Of a stretch of DNA of 64,000 bases, positions 33,235-41,552 are shown piece after piece. Origin of the DNA: Mycobacterium sp. ACS4054. Its GTDB lineage: Bacteria > Actinomycetota > Actinomycetes > Mycobacteriales > Mycobacteriaceae. Numbering within the stretch: position 1 is the first letter of the stretch; each line of letters starts with the position of its first letter. A program made the translations under genes and the position numbers. The notes beneath the pieces are model-generated. The model was not told the origin of the DNA. It saw nothing but the letters and a program-made list of their open reading frames with translations, and did not search any database. The DNA lies in assembly GCF_001667275.1 (NCBI RefSeq), contig NZ_LZHV01000073.1, positions 1 to 64,000 of the forward strand, read 5' to 3'.

Positions 33235-34260
33235 TCATTCGCCCCTTGAGCCGAGAACGGGATTCTCGTCCCCGACCCTACCCGCCGAATGTCCGTGCGC
33301 CGAAGCCACATCGGGGTGCGCGCGCAACCGGCTCTTCCACGCGTTGCGGCCGTAGACCGAGAAGATCGGGTCGGCGGGATCGGTCACCCGGCCGGCGCGT
33401 GCCCGCAGCTCGGGCGGCAACGTCAGCACGGGGATCTGAGCGTCCAGCCGCGGGTTGAAGAAGTACGGCACCGAGATGCGGTCGGCCGGCTGCCCGTCCA
33501 GATTCACCCGGTGCTCGGTGGCCCGCAGGTAGCCGCCGGTCGCCACCTCGAGCAGTTCGCCAATGTTGACGATGAAAGCCCCGTCCAGGGGCGGCACGTC
33601 GACCCACTCCCCGGTATCGGGCCTGCGCACCTGCAGCCCCCGGCTGCCCGGCTCGGCCAGCAGCAGCGTCAGTACCCCGGAGTCCTTGTGCGGGCCCACG
33701 CCCTGCGACGAGGCGGCGCTGCGCGGATAGCGCACGATCTTGATCAGCGTGGCGGGCGTTTCGGCGAAGGCGGCGTCGAAGACGTCGCCCGGACTGCCCA
33801 GGGAGGCCGCCCAGTGCCGAAGCAGGGTGCGGGCGACCGCGGACAGCGCGGCGTCCCACTCGGCGATGATGCCCGGCAGCTCGGGCAACGCGGCCGGCCA
33901 CTGGTTGGGCCCCTGCAGCCACAGGTAGTCGGGCTTGCCGGGCGCCGCGATCGGGGCGCGCTCGGGTCCGATGTCGATCTGCTCGCGCCAATCCACTTGG
34001 CCGCGGGTCAGCTCGCCGCCCATCCGGGTGTAGCCACGAAAGTGCGGGCTGCGCACCATGGCCACCGCGTCCTTGTCGGCCGCGGGCAGCTCGAACAGCC
34101 GGCGCGCCGCCGCCAAAACGCGGCCGGCCAGCTCGTCGGGCACGGCATGGCCGGTCAGGTAGAAGAAGCCCACCTCGTGCGCGGCCTCGCGCAACCCCCG
34201 CCGCAGCTGGGCCTGCGACGTGCGCAGATCCACCACCGGCAGGGTGGTGATGCATCCCAT
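33235..34260 (-). CDS. 2-oxoglutarate/Fe(II)-dependent dioxygenase (isopenicillin N synthase type)
   Basis: A 341-residue protein with the N-terminal block LPVVDLRTSQAQLRRGLREA and the double-stranded beta-helix iron site. His and Asp are in GPHKDSGVLTLLL near residue 191 and the distal His in RATEHRVNLDG near residue 250. The 2-oxoglutarate-binding Arg is in DRISVPYFFNP, with the RxS arrangement. It hydroxylates or desaturates an unknown small substrate. It is divergent from fadE5 and operonic with the flavin reductase. I do not recall it between Rv0244c and Rv0245. Confidence 0.85.
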   Translation of the reverse strand: MGCITTLPVVDLRTSQAQLRRGLREAAHEVGFFYLTGHAVPDELAGRVLAAARRLFELPAADKDAVAMVRSPHFRGYTRMGGELTRGQVDWREQIDIGPERAPIAAPGKPDYLWLQGPNQWPAALPELPGIIAEWDAALSAVARTLLRHWAASLGSPGDVFDAAFAETPATLIKIVRYPRSAASSQGVGPHKDSGVLTLLLAEPGSRGLQVRRPDTGEWVDVPPLDGAFIVNIGELLEVATGGYLRATEHRVNLDGQPADRISVPYFFNPRLDAQIPVLTLPPELRARAGRVTDPADPIFSVYGRNAWKSRLRAHPDVASAHGHSAGRVGDENPVLGSRGE

Positions 34261-34313
34261 AGTTTGAGATCCGTTTCGTTATCGGCGCAGGTCAGAGGCT
34301 CCGGACGGGTTTC

Positions 34314-34325
34314 CCAACCGGTTGG
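34314..34325. promoter_or_regulatory. Perfect 12-bp palindrome between the 2OG oxygenase and fadE5
   Basis: CCAACCGGTTGG is its own reverse complement and lies 53 bp before the oxygenase start on one side and about 138 bp before fadE5 on the other. It shares the CAACCG half-site with the repeat upstream of fadE6. It is a likely TetR-family operator; the regulator is unknown. Confidence 0.5.
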
Positions 34326-34394
34326 TTACTTAGACAGTGAAATTTAGCTCACATTGACTTGCGTTGAAGTTGTCGGGAGCGTTATTTTAACGGT

Positions 34395-34410
34395 GTTACT
34401 GGTGGGTAAC
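34395..34410. promoter_or_regulatory. Inverted repeat GTTAC-N6-GTAAC upstream of fadE5
   Basis: A 5-6-5 inverted repeat 52 bp before the fadE5 start. Immediately upstream lies GTTA-TTT-TAAC (34381-34391). The same TTAC-N6-GTAA pattern occurs between fadA2 and fabG4 at 37971-37986, suggesting one regulator for the fatty-acid genes on both sides. Confidence 0.5.
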
Positions 34411-34462
34411 TTAGAAGTAGTACCCAACCACAAGTGGCATTCTCAACGAGGAGGAAACCGTA

Positions 34463-36298
34463 GTGAGCCACTACAAGAGCAACGTCCGTGACCAGGTATT
34501 CAACCTGTTCGAGGTCCTGGGCGTTGATCAGGCTTTGGGCGCCGGCGACTACAGCGATCTGGATGTCGACACCGCCCGCGAAATGTTGACAGAGATCAGC
34601 CGGCTGGCCGAGGGGCCCATCGCCGAGTCGTTCGTGGAGGGTGACCGCAACCCGCCGGTCTTCGACCCGAAGACCCACTCGGTGACGCTGCCGGAGGCCT
34701 TCAAGAAGTCGGTTCGCGCGGTTACCGAGGCCGGCTGGGACAAGGTCGGTATCGACGAGGTCCTCGGCGGCATGCCGATGCCCCGCGCGCTGGTGTGGGC
34801 GCTGCACGAGCACCTGCTCGGCGCCAACCCGGCCGTGTGGATGTACGGCGGCGGCGCCGGCTTCGCCAACATCCTGTACCACCTCGGCACCGAGGAGCAG
34901 AAGAAGTGGGCCGTGATCTGCGCCGAGCGCGGGTGGGGCTCCACCATGGTGCTCACCGAGCCGGACGCCGGTTCGGACGTCGGCGCCGGGCGGACCAAGG
35001 CGATCAAGCAGGACGACGGCTCGTGGCACATCGAGGGCGTGAAGCGATTCATCACCTCGGCCGACTCCGGCGACCTGTTCGAGAACATCTTCCACCTGGT
35101 GCTGGCGCGCCCCGAGGGCGCGGGCCCGGGCACCAAGGGCCTGTCGCTGTTCTTCGTGCCCAAGTTCCTGTTCGACTTCGAGACCGGCGAGCTGGGCGAG
35201 CGCAACGGCGTCTTCGTGACCAACGTCGAGCACAAGATGGGCCTGAAGGTTTCGGCCACGTGTGAGCTGTCCTTCGGCCAGCACGACGTGCCCGCCAAGG
35301 GCTGGCTGGTCGGCGAGGTGCACAACGGCATCGCGCAGATGTTCGAGGTCATCGAGCAGGCCCGCATGATGGTCGGCACGAAGGCCATCGCGACGCTGTC
35401 GACCGGCTACCTGAACGCGCTGGAGTACGCCAAGTCCCGCGTGCAGGGCGCCGACATGACGCAGATGACCGACAAGACCGCGCCGCGGGTGACCATCACG
35501 CACCACCCCGACGTGCGCCGGTCGCTGATGACCCAGAAGGCCTATGCCGAGGGTCTGCGTGCGCTGTACCTCTACACCGCGACCTACCAGGACGCGGCGG
35601 TGGCGCAGGCGGTGCACGGCGTGGACGCCGAGCTCGCCGTCAAGGTCAACGACCTGATGCTGCCGGTGGTAAAGGGCGTCGGCTCCGAGCAGGCCTACGC
35701 CAAGCTCACCGAGAGCCTGCAGACCTTCGGTGGGTCCGGCTTCCTGCAGGACTACCCGATCGAGCAGTACATCCGGGACGCCAAGATCGACTCCCTCTAC
35801 GAGGGCACCACGGCCATCCAGGCGCAGGACTTCTTCTTCCGCAAGATCGTCCGCGACAAGGGTGTGGCGCTGGCCCACGTGTCGGGTGAGATCCAGAAGT
35901 TCGTGGACAGCGAGTCCGGCAACGGCCGGCTCAAGTCCGAGCGCGAGCTGCTGGCCAAGGCCCTGGCCGACGTCCAGGCCATGGCGGCCACGCTGACCGG
36001 CTACCTGATGGCCGCGCAGGAGGACGTGACCAGCCTCTACAAGGTGGGTCTGGGCTCGGTGCGCTTCCTGATGAGCGTCGGCGACCTGGTCATCGGCTGG
36101 TTGCTGCAGCGCCAGGCGGCCGTCGCCGTGCAGGCGCTGGACGCCGGCGCCAGCGGCGAAGAGCGGTCCTTCTACGAGGGCAAGGTCGCGGTGGCCTCGT
36201 TCTTCGCGAAGAACTTCCTGCCGTTGCTGGCCAGCACCCGCGAGGTGATCGAGACGCTGGACAACGACATCATGGAGCTCGACGAAGCCGCCTTCTGA
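34463..36298 (+). CDS. fadE5: Acyl-CoA dehydrogenase FadE5
   Basis: A 611-residue member of the long acyl-CoA dehydrogenase class. Landmarks are the flavin-site block MVLTEPDAGSDVGAGRTKAI near residue 170, KRFITSADSGD, NVEHKMGLKVSATCELSF, QTFGGSGFLQDYPIEQY near residue 420, and the catalytic region SLYEGTTAIQAQDFFFRKI. It oxidises broad-range acyl-CoAs in the first beta-oxidation step. The GTG start has the strong site GAGGAGGAAA. It is followed by two terminators and is convergent with fadA2. It is identical in length to what I recall for Rv0244c. Confidence 0.95.
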   Translation: MSHYKSNVRDQVFNLFEVLGVDQALGAGDYSDLDVDTAREMLTEISRLAEGPIAESFVEGDRNPPVFDPKTHSVTLPEAFKKSVRAVTEAGWDKVGIDEVLGGMPMPRALVWALHEHLLGANPAVWMYGGGAGFANILYHLGTEEQKKWAVICAERGWGSTMVLTEPDAGSDVGAGRTKAIKQDDGSWHIEGVKRFITSADSGDLFENIFHLVLARPEGAGPGTKGLSLFFVPKFLFDFETGELGERNGVFVTNVEHKMGLKVSATCELSFGQHDVPAKGWLVGEVHNGIAQMFEVIEQARMMVGTKAIATLSTGYLNALEYAKSRVQGADMTQMTDKTAPRVTITHHPDVRRSLMTQKAYAEGLRALYLYTATYQDAAVAQAVHGVDAELAVKVNDLMLPVVKGVGSEQAYAKLTESLQTFGGSGFLQDYPIEQYIRDAKIDSLYEGTTAIQAQDFFFRKIVRDKGVALAHVSGEIQKFVDSESGNGRLKSERELLAKALADVQAMAATLTGYLMAAQEDVTSLYKVGLGSVRFLMSVGDLVIGWLLQRQAAVAVQALDAGASGEERSFYEGKVAVASFFAKNFLPLLASTREVIETLDNDIMELDEAAF

Positions 36299-36309
36299 CA
36301 GGCAAGGCA

Positions 36310-36341
36310 AAAGCCCCGCTACCCGATGGGAGCGGGGCTTT
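36310..36341. terminator. Hairpin terminator after fadE5
   Basis: An 11-bp perfect stem (AAAGCCCCGCT / AGCGGGGCTTT) with a 10-nt loop begins 11 bp after the fadE5 stop. A-rich and T-rich flanks make it a conventional intrinsic terminator in either direction. Confidence 0.85.
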
Positions 36342-36367
36342 CGCTTGTCCCGACACCGACACAAAAA

Positions 36368-36402
36368 GGCCGCCGCTGGATCCCCTCACTCCAGCGGCGG
36401 CC
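36368..36402. terminator. Second hairpin terminator between fadE5 and fadA2
   Basis: A 13-bp perfect stem (GGCCGCCGCTGGA / TCCAGCGGCGGCC) with a 9-nt loop is preceded by AAAAA and followed by ATTTT. It can terminate both strands and insulates the convergent fadE5 and fadA2 genes together with the first hairpin. Confidence 0.85.
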
Positions 36403-36564
36403 ATTTTCGTACGCCCGTCCGCGCTGACCGGCGGTCGTTCCAGGGATGCCCCGTATTGCCGTCGGGGTCGGGGGGTCAGACCACAACACGGGGTCATCCG
36501 CGCTTAGGGGTACCCCGCAGCCGCGATTGCTAACCCGGTGTGACGGATTTCATGAAACGGTCGG

Positions 36565-37908
36565 TCACGCCTCCAGAAGCGCGGCCACACCCTGCCCACC
36601 GGCGGCGCAGATGGAGACCAGGGCCCGCAGCGGCTTGCCGGCGCCCTTCTGCTCCGCCTTCTTCTGGGCGAGTTGCTTGGCCGCCTGGGCCAGGATCCGC
36701 CCACCGGTGGCGGCGAAGGGGTGACCGGCGGCCAGCGAGGAGCCGTTGACGTTCAGCTTGGACCGGTCGATCGAGCCCAGCGCCGCGTCGAGGCCCAGCC
36801 GCTCCTTGCAGTAGTCCTCCGACTCCCAGGCCTGCAGGTGCGCCAGCACCACCGAGGCGAAGGCCTCGTGGATCTCGTAAAAATCGAAGTCCTGCAGGCT
36901 CAGCCCGTTGCGGGCCAGCAACCGCGGCACCGCGTAGGTGGGCGCCATCAGCAGGCCGTCGCGGCCGTTGACGTAGTCGACGGCCGCGGTCTCCGCGTCG
37001 ACCAGGAAGGCCAGCGGCGTGACCGAATGCGCGCTCGCCCAGTCCTCGCTGGCCAGCAGCGCGACCGAGGCCCCGTCGGTCAGCGGGGTCGAGTTGCCCG
37101 CCGTCATCGTTGCGTCGCCGTTCTTCACGCCGAACACCGGCTTGAGCTTGGCCAGCTTCTCCGCCGACGAGTCCGGGCGCAGGTTGTCGTCGCGGTACAG
37201 CCCGAGGAACGGGGTGACCAGGTCGTCGAAGAAGCCCCGGTCGTAGGCGGCGGCCATGTTGCGGTGGCTGGCGGCGGCCAGCTCGTCCTGGTCGACGCGC
37301 TTGATGCCCATCTCCTTGGCGGTGATCGCCTGGTGTTCGCCCATGGACAGCCCGGTGCGCGGCTCGCTGTTGACCGGGATCTGGATCCCCAGGTTGGCGG
37401 GCAGCGTGCCGACCAGCCTCAGCCGCTCGACGTTGGACTTGGACCGGCGCAGCTTGAGCAGGGTGCGGCGCAGGTTGTCGCCCAGGGCGATCGGCGGGTC
37501 GGACGTGGTGTCCACGCCGCCGGCCGCCGCCACCTCGTAGCGCCCGGCCGCGATGCCGTCGGCCGCGGCGATGGCCGCCTGCAGGCCGGTGCCGCAGGCC
37601 TGCTGCAGGTCGAACGCCGGGGTGTACGACGACAGCTCGGAGCCCAGCACGCATTCGCGGGTGAGGTTGAAGTCCCGGCTGTGCTTGAGCACGGCGCCGC
37701 CGACCACCGCGCCCAGCCGCTCGCCCGCCAGCCCGAAGCGGTCCACCAGGCCGCCGAGCGCCGCGGTGAGCATGTCCTGGTTGGACGCCTCGGCGTAGGC
37801 GCCGTCAGACCGGGCGAACGGGATCCGGTTGCCGCCCAGGACGGCGACTCGCCGCCGCTGCGAACTGCGCTGGTTGCTTGCCTCGGAACTTGCAGGGGCC
37901 ACTGTCAT
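36565..37908 (-). CDS. fadA2: Acetyl-CoA acyltransferase (thiolase) FadA2
   Basis: A 447-residue thiolase of the FadI type. Catalytic groups are the nucleophile Cys in DLQQACGTGLQAAIAAADG (near residue 108), the His in FYEIHEAFASVVLAHL, and the GHPFAATGGR plus SICAAGGQGVA blocks with the second Cys near the C-terminus. It cleaves 3-ketoacyl-CoA to acetyl-CoA. It is divergent from fabG4 across 144 bp containing the CTTAC-N6-GTAAG repeat. It corresponds to Rv0243. Confidence 0.95.
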   Translation of the reverse strand: MTVAPASSEASNQRSSQRRRVAVLGGNRIPFARSDGAYAEASNQDMLTAALGGLVDRFGLAGERLGAVVGGAVLKHSRDFNLTRECVLGSELSSYTPAFDLQQACGTGLQAAIAAADGIAAGRYEVAAAGGVDTTSDPPIALGDNLRRTLLKLRRSKSNVERLRLVGTLPANLGIQIPVNSEPRTGLSMGEHQAITAKEMGIKRVDQDELAAASHRNMAAAYDRGFFDDLVTPFLGLYRDDNLRPDSSAEKLAKLKPVFGVKNGDATMTAGNSTPLTDGASVALLASEDWASAHSVTPLAFLVDAETAAVDYVNGRDGLLMAPTYAVPRLLARNGLSLQDFDFYEIHEAFASVVLAHLQAWESEDYCKERLGLDAALGSIDRSKLNVNGSSLAAGHPFAATGGRILAQAAKQLAQKKAEQKGAGKPLRALVSICAAGGQGVAALLEA

Positions 37909-37970
37909 CTCCGTGTTATCTGGGGTCTATCGGTTTGGGGTCGCCCGTCTGGGCCATACTACCCACTGTT

Positions 37971-37986
37971 CTTACTCTGAAGTAAG
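37971..37986. promoter_or_regulatory. Inverted repeat CTTAC-N6-GTAAG between fadA2 and fabG4
   Basis: The repeat extends inward to a 6-4-6 form (CTTACT-CTGA-AGTAAG). It sits 63 bp before fadA2 and 67 bp before fabG4, centrally placed to control both. It shares the TTAC-N6-GTAA core with the fadE5 upstream site. Confidence 0.55.
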
Positions 37987-38052
37987 TTCGTCCTCGATAC
38001 GGTTGTGCGGTAGGCATACCCCGACTTCGAAAGAATATGGAAGGTAGCTCCG

Positions 38053-39417
38053 GTGGCTCCCAAGGTGTCCTCCGATCTGTTCTCTCAGATCGTCAATTCC
38101 GGTCCTGGATCGTTTCTGGCCAAGCAGCTCGGGGTCCCGCAACCCGAGACGCTGCGCCGCTACTCCCCCGGCGATCCGCCCCTGGCCGGGGCGCTGCTGA
38201 TCGGTGGTCAGGGCCGGGTGGTCGAACCGCTGCGCGCCGCCCTGGCCAAGGACTACGACCTGGTGGGCGACAACCTCGGTGGCCGCTGGGCCGACCAGTT
38301 CGGCGGCCTGGTCTTCGACGCCACCGGCATCACCACCCCGGAGGGACTGCGGGGGCTCTACGAGTTCTTCACGCCCCTGCTGCGCAACCTGGGCCATTCC
38401 GCGCGGGTCGCGGTGGTCGGCACCACGCCCGACGCCGCCGCCAGCCCGCACGAGCGGATCGCGCAACGCGCGCTGGAGGGATTCACCCGCTCGCTGGGCA
38501 AGGAGCTGCGCAACGGCGCCACGGCGGCGCTGGTGTACGTGTCGCCCGACGCCAAACCCGCCGCGACGGGCCTGGAATCGACCATGCGGTTCATCCTGTC
38601 GGCCAAGTCCGCCTACGTCGACGGCCAGGTCTTCTACGTCGGTGAGGCCGACTCCACCCCACCGGCCGACTGGGACCGGCCGCTGGACGGCAAGGTCGCG
38701 ATCGTGACCGGCGCGGCCCGCGGCATCGGCGCGACCATCGCGGAGGTGTTCGCCCGCGACGGCGCCCGCGTGGTCGCGATCGACGTCGAGTCGGCCGCCG
38801 AGACGCTGGCCGAGACGGCCACCCGCGTCGGCGGCACCGCGCTGTGGCTCGACGTCACCGCGGACGACGCCGTCGACAAGATCACCGAGCACCTGCGCGA
38901 GCACCACGGCGGACGCGCCGACGTCCTGGTGAACAACGCCGGCATCACCCGCGACAAGCTGCTGGCCAACATGGACGACGCCCGCTGGGACGCGGTCCTG
39001 GCCGTCAATCTCCTTGCGCCGCTGCGGCTTACCGAAGGCCTGGTGGGCAACGGCAGCATCGGCGAAGGCGGCCGGGTGATCGGGTTGTCCTCGATGGCCG
39101 GCATCGCGGGCAACCGCGGGCAGACCAACTACGCGACCACCAAGGCCGGGATGATCGGCCTCACCCAGGCGCTGGCGCCGGAGCTGTACGGCAAGGGCAT
39201 CACGATCAACGCGGTGGCACCCGGTTTCATCGAGACCCAGATGACGGCCGCCATCCCGCTGGCCACCCGCGAGGTGGGCCGCCGGATGAACTCGCTGCTG
39301 CAGGGCGGGCAACCCGTCGACGTCGCGGAGGCCATCGCCTACTTCGCCAGCCCGGCGTCAAACGCGGTGACGGGCAACGTCATTCGCGTCTGCGGCCAGG
39401 CCATGCTGGGCGCCTAG
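38053..39417 (+). CDS. fabG4: 3-oxoacyl-ACP/CoA reductase FabG4 (high-molecular-weight FabG)
   Basis: The 454-residue enzyme has an N-terminal flavodoxin-like half (about residues 1-205) and a C-terminal short-chain dehydrogenase half. The NADH-binding glycines are in VTGAARGIGATIAEVF near residue 218, NNAGITRDKLLANM is near residue 295, and the catalytic Ser and YxxxK are in IGLSSMAGIAG and NYATTKAGM. It reduces 3-ketoacyl thioesters and prefers NADH in H37Rv. The GTG start gives the exact Rv0242c length. It forms an operon with htdX 15 bp downstream. Confidence 0.95.
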   Translation: MAPKVSSDLFSQIVNSGPGSFLAKQLGVPQPETLRRYSPGDPPLAGALLIGGQGRVVEPLRAALAKDYDLVGDNLGGRWADQFGGLVFDATGITTPEGLRGLYEFFTPLLRNLGHSARVAVVGTTPDAAASPHERIAQRALEGFTRSLGKELRNGATAALVYVSPDAKPAATGLESTMRFILSAKSAYVDGQVFYVGEADSTPPADWDRPLDGKVAIVTGAARGIGATIAEVFARDGARVVAIDVESAAETLAETATRVGGTALWLDVTADDAVDKITEHLREHHGGRADVLVNNAGITRDKLLANMDDARWDAVLAVNLLAPLRLTEGLVGNGSIGEGGRVIGLSSMAGIAGNRGQTNYATTKAGMIGLTQALAPELYGKGITINAVAPGFIETQMTAAIPLATREVGRRMNSLLQGGQPVDVAEAIAYFASPASNAVTGNVIRVCGQAMLGA

Positions 39418-39432
39418 GTCGAGGAGAACCCG

Positions 39433-40275
39433 ATGAACCAGCCAAGCGGCCTGAAGAACATGCTGCGCGCGGCGGCCGGGGCACTGCCGGTGGTGCCCCG
39501 CGGGAACCAGCTGCCCACGCGCACCGTGACAATTGAGGAACTGCCCATCGACCAGGCGAACGTGGCCGAGTACGCGGCGGTCACCGGCCTGCGGTACGGC
39601 AACAACGTGCCGCTCACCTACCCGTTCGCGCTGACCTTCCCGACGATGATGTCGCTGGTGACCGGGTTCGACTTTCCTTTCGCCGCAATGGGTTCGGTGC
39701 ACGTCGAAAATCACATCACGCAATACCGGCCGATCGCCGTCACCGAGACCGTCGGCGTGCAGGTGCACGCGGAGAACCTGCGCGAGCACCGCAAGGGCCT
39801 GCTGGTCGACCTGGTGACCGAGGTGAGCGTGGGCAACGACACCGCCTGGCATCAGGTGACGACCTTCCTGCACCAGCAACGCACCAGCCTGTCCGACGAG
39901 CCCAAGCCGCCGCCGCAGAAGCAGCCCAAGCTGCCCCCGCCGAGCACCGTCGTGCGCGTCAGCCCCGGCCTGATCCGGCGCTACGCCGCCGTCGGCGGCG
40001 ATCACAACCCGATCCACACCAACCCGATCGCCGCCAAGCTGTTCGGCTTCCCCACCGTCATCGCGCACGGAATGTTCAGCGCCGCAGCAGTATTGGCCAA
40101 CATCGAAGCGCGGTTGCCGGACGCGGTGAAGTACTCGGTGCGGTTCGGCAAGCCGCTGGTGCTGCCCGGCACCGCGGGGCTCTACATCGACGAAAGCCAT
40201 GACGGCTGGGACATTTCGCTGCGCAACATCGCCAAGGGTTACCCGTACCTGACCGGCACGGTCCGGGCCCTTTAG
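39433..40275 (+). CDS. htdX: 3-hydroxyacyl-thioester dehydratase HtdX
   Basis: A 280-residue double-hotdog MaoC-type dehydratase. The hydratase-2 motif lies in GGDHNPIHTNPIAAKLFGFP near residue 190, with the catalytic Asp and His, and is followed by TVIAHGMFSAAAVLANIE. The N-terminal half is the degenerate substrate-binding hotdog. With FabG4 it performs reduction and dehydration of acyl thioesters, working either in fatty-acid synthesis or in reverse. It corresponds in length to Rv0241c. Confidence 0.94.
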   Translation: MNQPSGLKNMLRAAAGALPVVPRGNQLPTRTVTIEELPIDQANVAEYAAVTGLRYGNNVPLTYPFALTFPTMMSLVTGFDFPFAAMGSVHVENHITQYRPIAVTETVGVQVHAENLREHRKGLLVDLVTEVSVGNDTAWHQVTTFLHQQRTSLSDEPKPPPQKQPKLPPPSTVVRVSPGLIRRYAAVGGDHNPIHTNPIAAKLFGFPTVIAHGMFSAAAVLANIEARLPDAVKYSVRFGKPLVLPGTAGLYIDESHDGWDISLRNIAKGYPYLTGTVRAL

Positions 40276-40285
40276 TGCTGAGGCA

Positions 40286-41536
40286 CTAGCCCGAGTGCGT
40301 CGGGCCGCGGCCCTTGGTCAGGACTTTCAGGCCGTGGGCGCTGGTCGCCGTCAGCAGGAACAGCAGAAACAACCACACCGGCGGGCGCGCGAGCTCCCAG
40401 ACGAAGATCGCCGCCCAGATCGGTGAGCCTTGGGTGACCGCGAGCACGCCGGCCGCCCCCGCCAACGACACCGCGGGCACGTGCAGGTGGGTCCCGGCCG
40501 CCCAGTTGATCGTCAGCACCAGCGCCGCCCCCGCTGCCGCGCCGGTGGCCAGCGAGGGTGTCAGCATGCCGCCGGCGCCGCCGGCGCGCAGGAACAGCGC
40601 GGTCAGCAACGGTTTGAGGGCCAAGATGGCCAGCGCCGACAGCAGCGTCAGGCCGCTGGCCAGGCTGACCGTCAAGATACTGCGGCCGTTGCCGGGCAAC
40701 TCGGGCCACCAATGCGAGCAGACGCCCATCACCAGGCCGGCGCCCGCGAGCGCGGGGACCAACACCCAGTTCCGCATCGGCGTGGCCGGCCGGGCCGCCG
40801 CCATCAACCGGCTGAAGGCCAGCCCCACCGCGAGGGTCAGCGGCGCCAGCAGCAGCCCGTGCGCGGTAAGCAGGTAGGTCGACTCGCCCACCGGCCACTG
40901 CAGGTTGGGCTCGTCGCGCGTGACCGCCGAGCCGACGGCGACCGCCAGGCTCGAGGTGATGAACGCCGCGCCCACCGCCCGCGGACGCCAGGTGTTGAGC
41001 AGGATCCGCACCGAGAACAGCGCGCCGGCCAGCGGGACGGCGTAGACGGCGCCCAGCCCGGCGCCTGCCGCGCAGGCCAGCAACACCTCGCGATCGGACG
41101 GCGAGAGCCGCTTGAGCCAGCCGGTCCCGAAATCGCCCAGGGTCGCGGCGAATTGGCGCGGGGCCCCCTCCCGCCCGAGGGACGCCCCGGAACCGACGAG
41201 CAGCACCTGCAGCATGGCGTCGACGCTCCAGGCCAGCCGAGGTATCCGCTCGCGGCGTTCAATGGTTTCCGCCAGCGGCGGCACGTCGGTCCTGCTGCGC
41301 AGCAGCCACCACCCGATCGCGGCCAACGCACCGCCGATCATCGGCCCCAGGGCGCGGCGCACCGGGCTGCTGGCGGCGACGCCGGCGAGCAGCGCGCCGA
41401 AGGTGTAGTGATACGTGACGTGCTGGACGAAGCGCAGCACGTACGTCGTCGCCAACCCGGCGGCCCCGGCCAGCAACCCGACGATGACTACGGCGCAGAA
41501 GAAGTCGACGTTTGGGCGGGCGGGCGGTCGAGCCAC
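40286..41536 (-). CDS. ClC family chloride channel/antiporter
   Basis: A 416-residue membrane protein with about 10-12 hydrophobic segments. Family signatures are GSGASLGREGAPRQ near residue 115, with the gating Glu of the usual GREGP motif, AGAGLGAVYAVPLAGALFSV near residue 155, and a Gly-rich GGAGGMLTPSLATGAAAG near residue 325. It moves chloride across the inner membrane, as a channel or in exchange for protons. The GTG at 41536 is chosen because upstream codons run into the TetR gene ending at 41553; the ribosome site is weak. H37Rv has vapBC genes here as I recall. Confidence 0.85.
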   Translation of the reverse strand: MARPPARPNVDFFCAVVIVGLLAGAAGLATTYVLRFVQHVTYHYTFGALLAGVAASSPVRRALGPMIGGALAAIGWWLLRSRTDVPPLAETIERRERIPRLAWSVDAMLQVLLVGSGASLGREGAPRQFAATLGDFGTGWLKRLSPSDREVLLACAAGAGLGAVYAVPLAGALFSVRILLNTWRPRAVGAAFITSSLAVAVGSAVTRDEPNLQWPVGESTYLLTAHGLLLAPLTLAVGLAFSRLMAAARPATPMRNWVLVPALAGAGLVMGVCSHWWPELPGNGRSILTVSLASGLTLLSALAILALKPLLTALFLRAGGAGGMLTPSLATGAAAGAALVLTINWAAGTHLHVPAVSLAGAAGVLAVTQGSPIWAAIFVWELARPPVWLFLLFLLTATSAHGLKVLTKGRGPTHSG

Positions 41537-41552
41537 ATGACGAATGTAGGGG

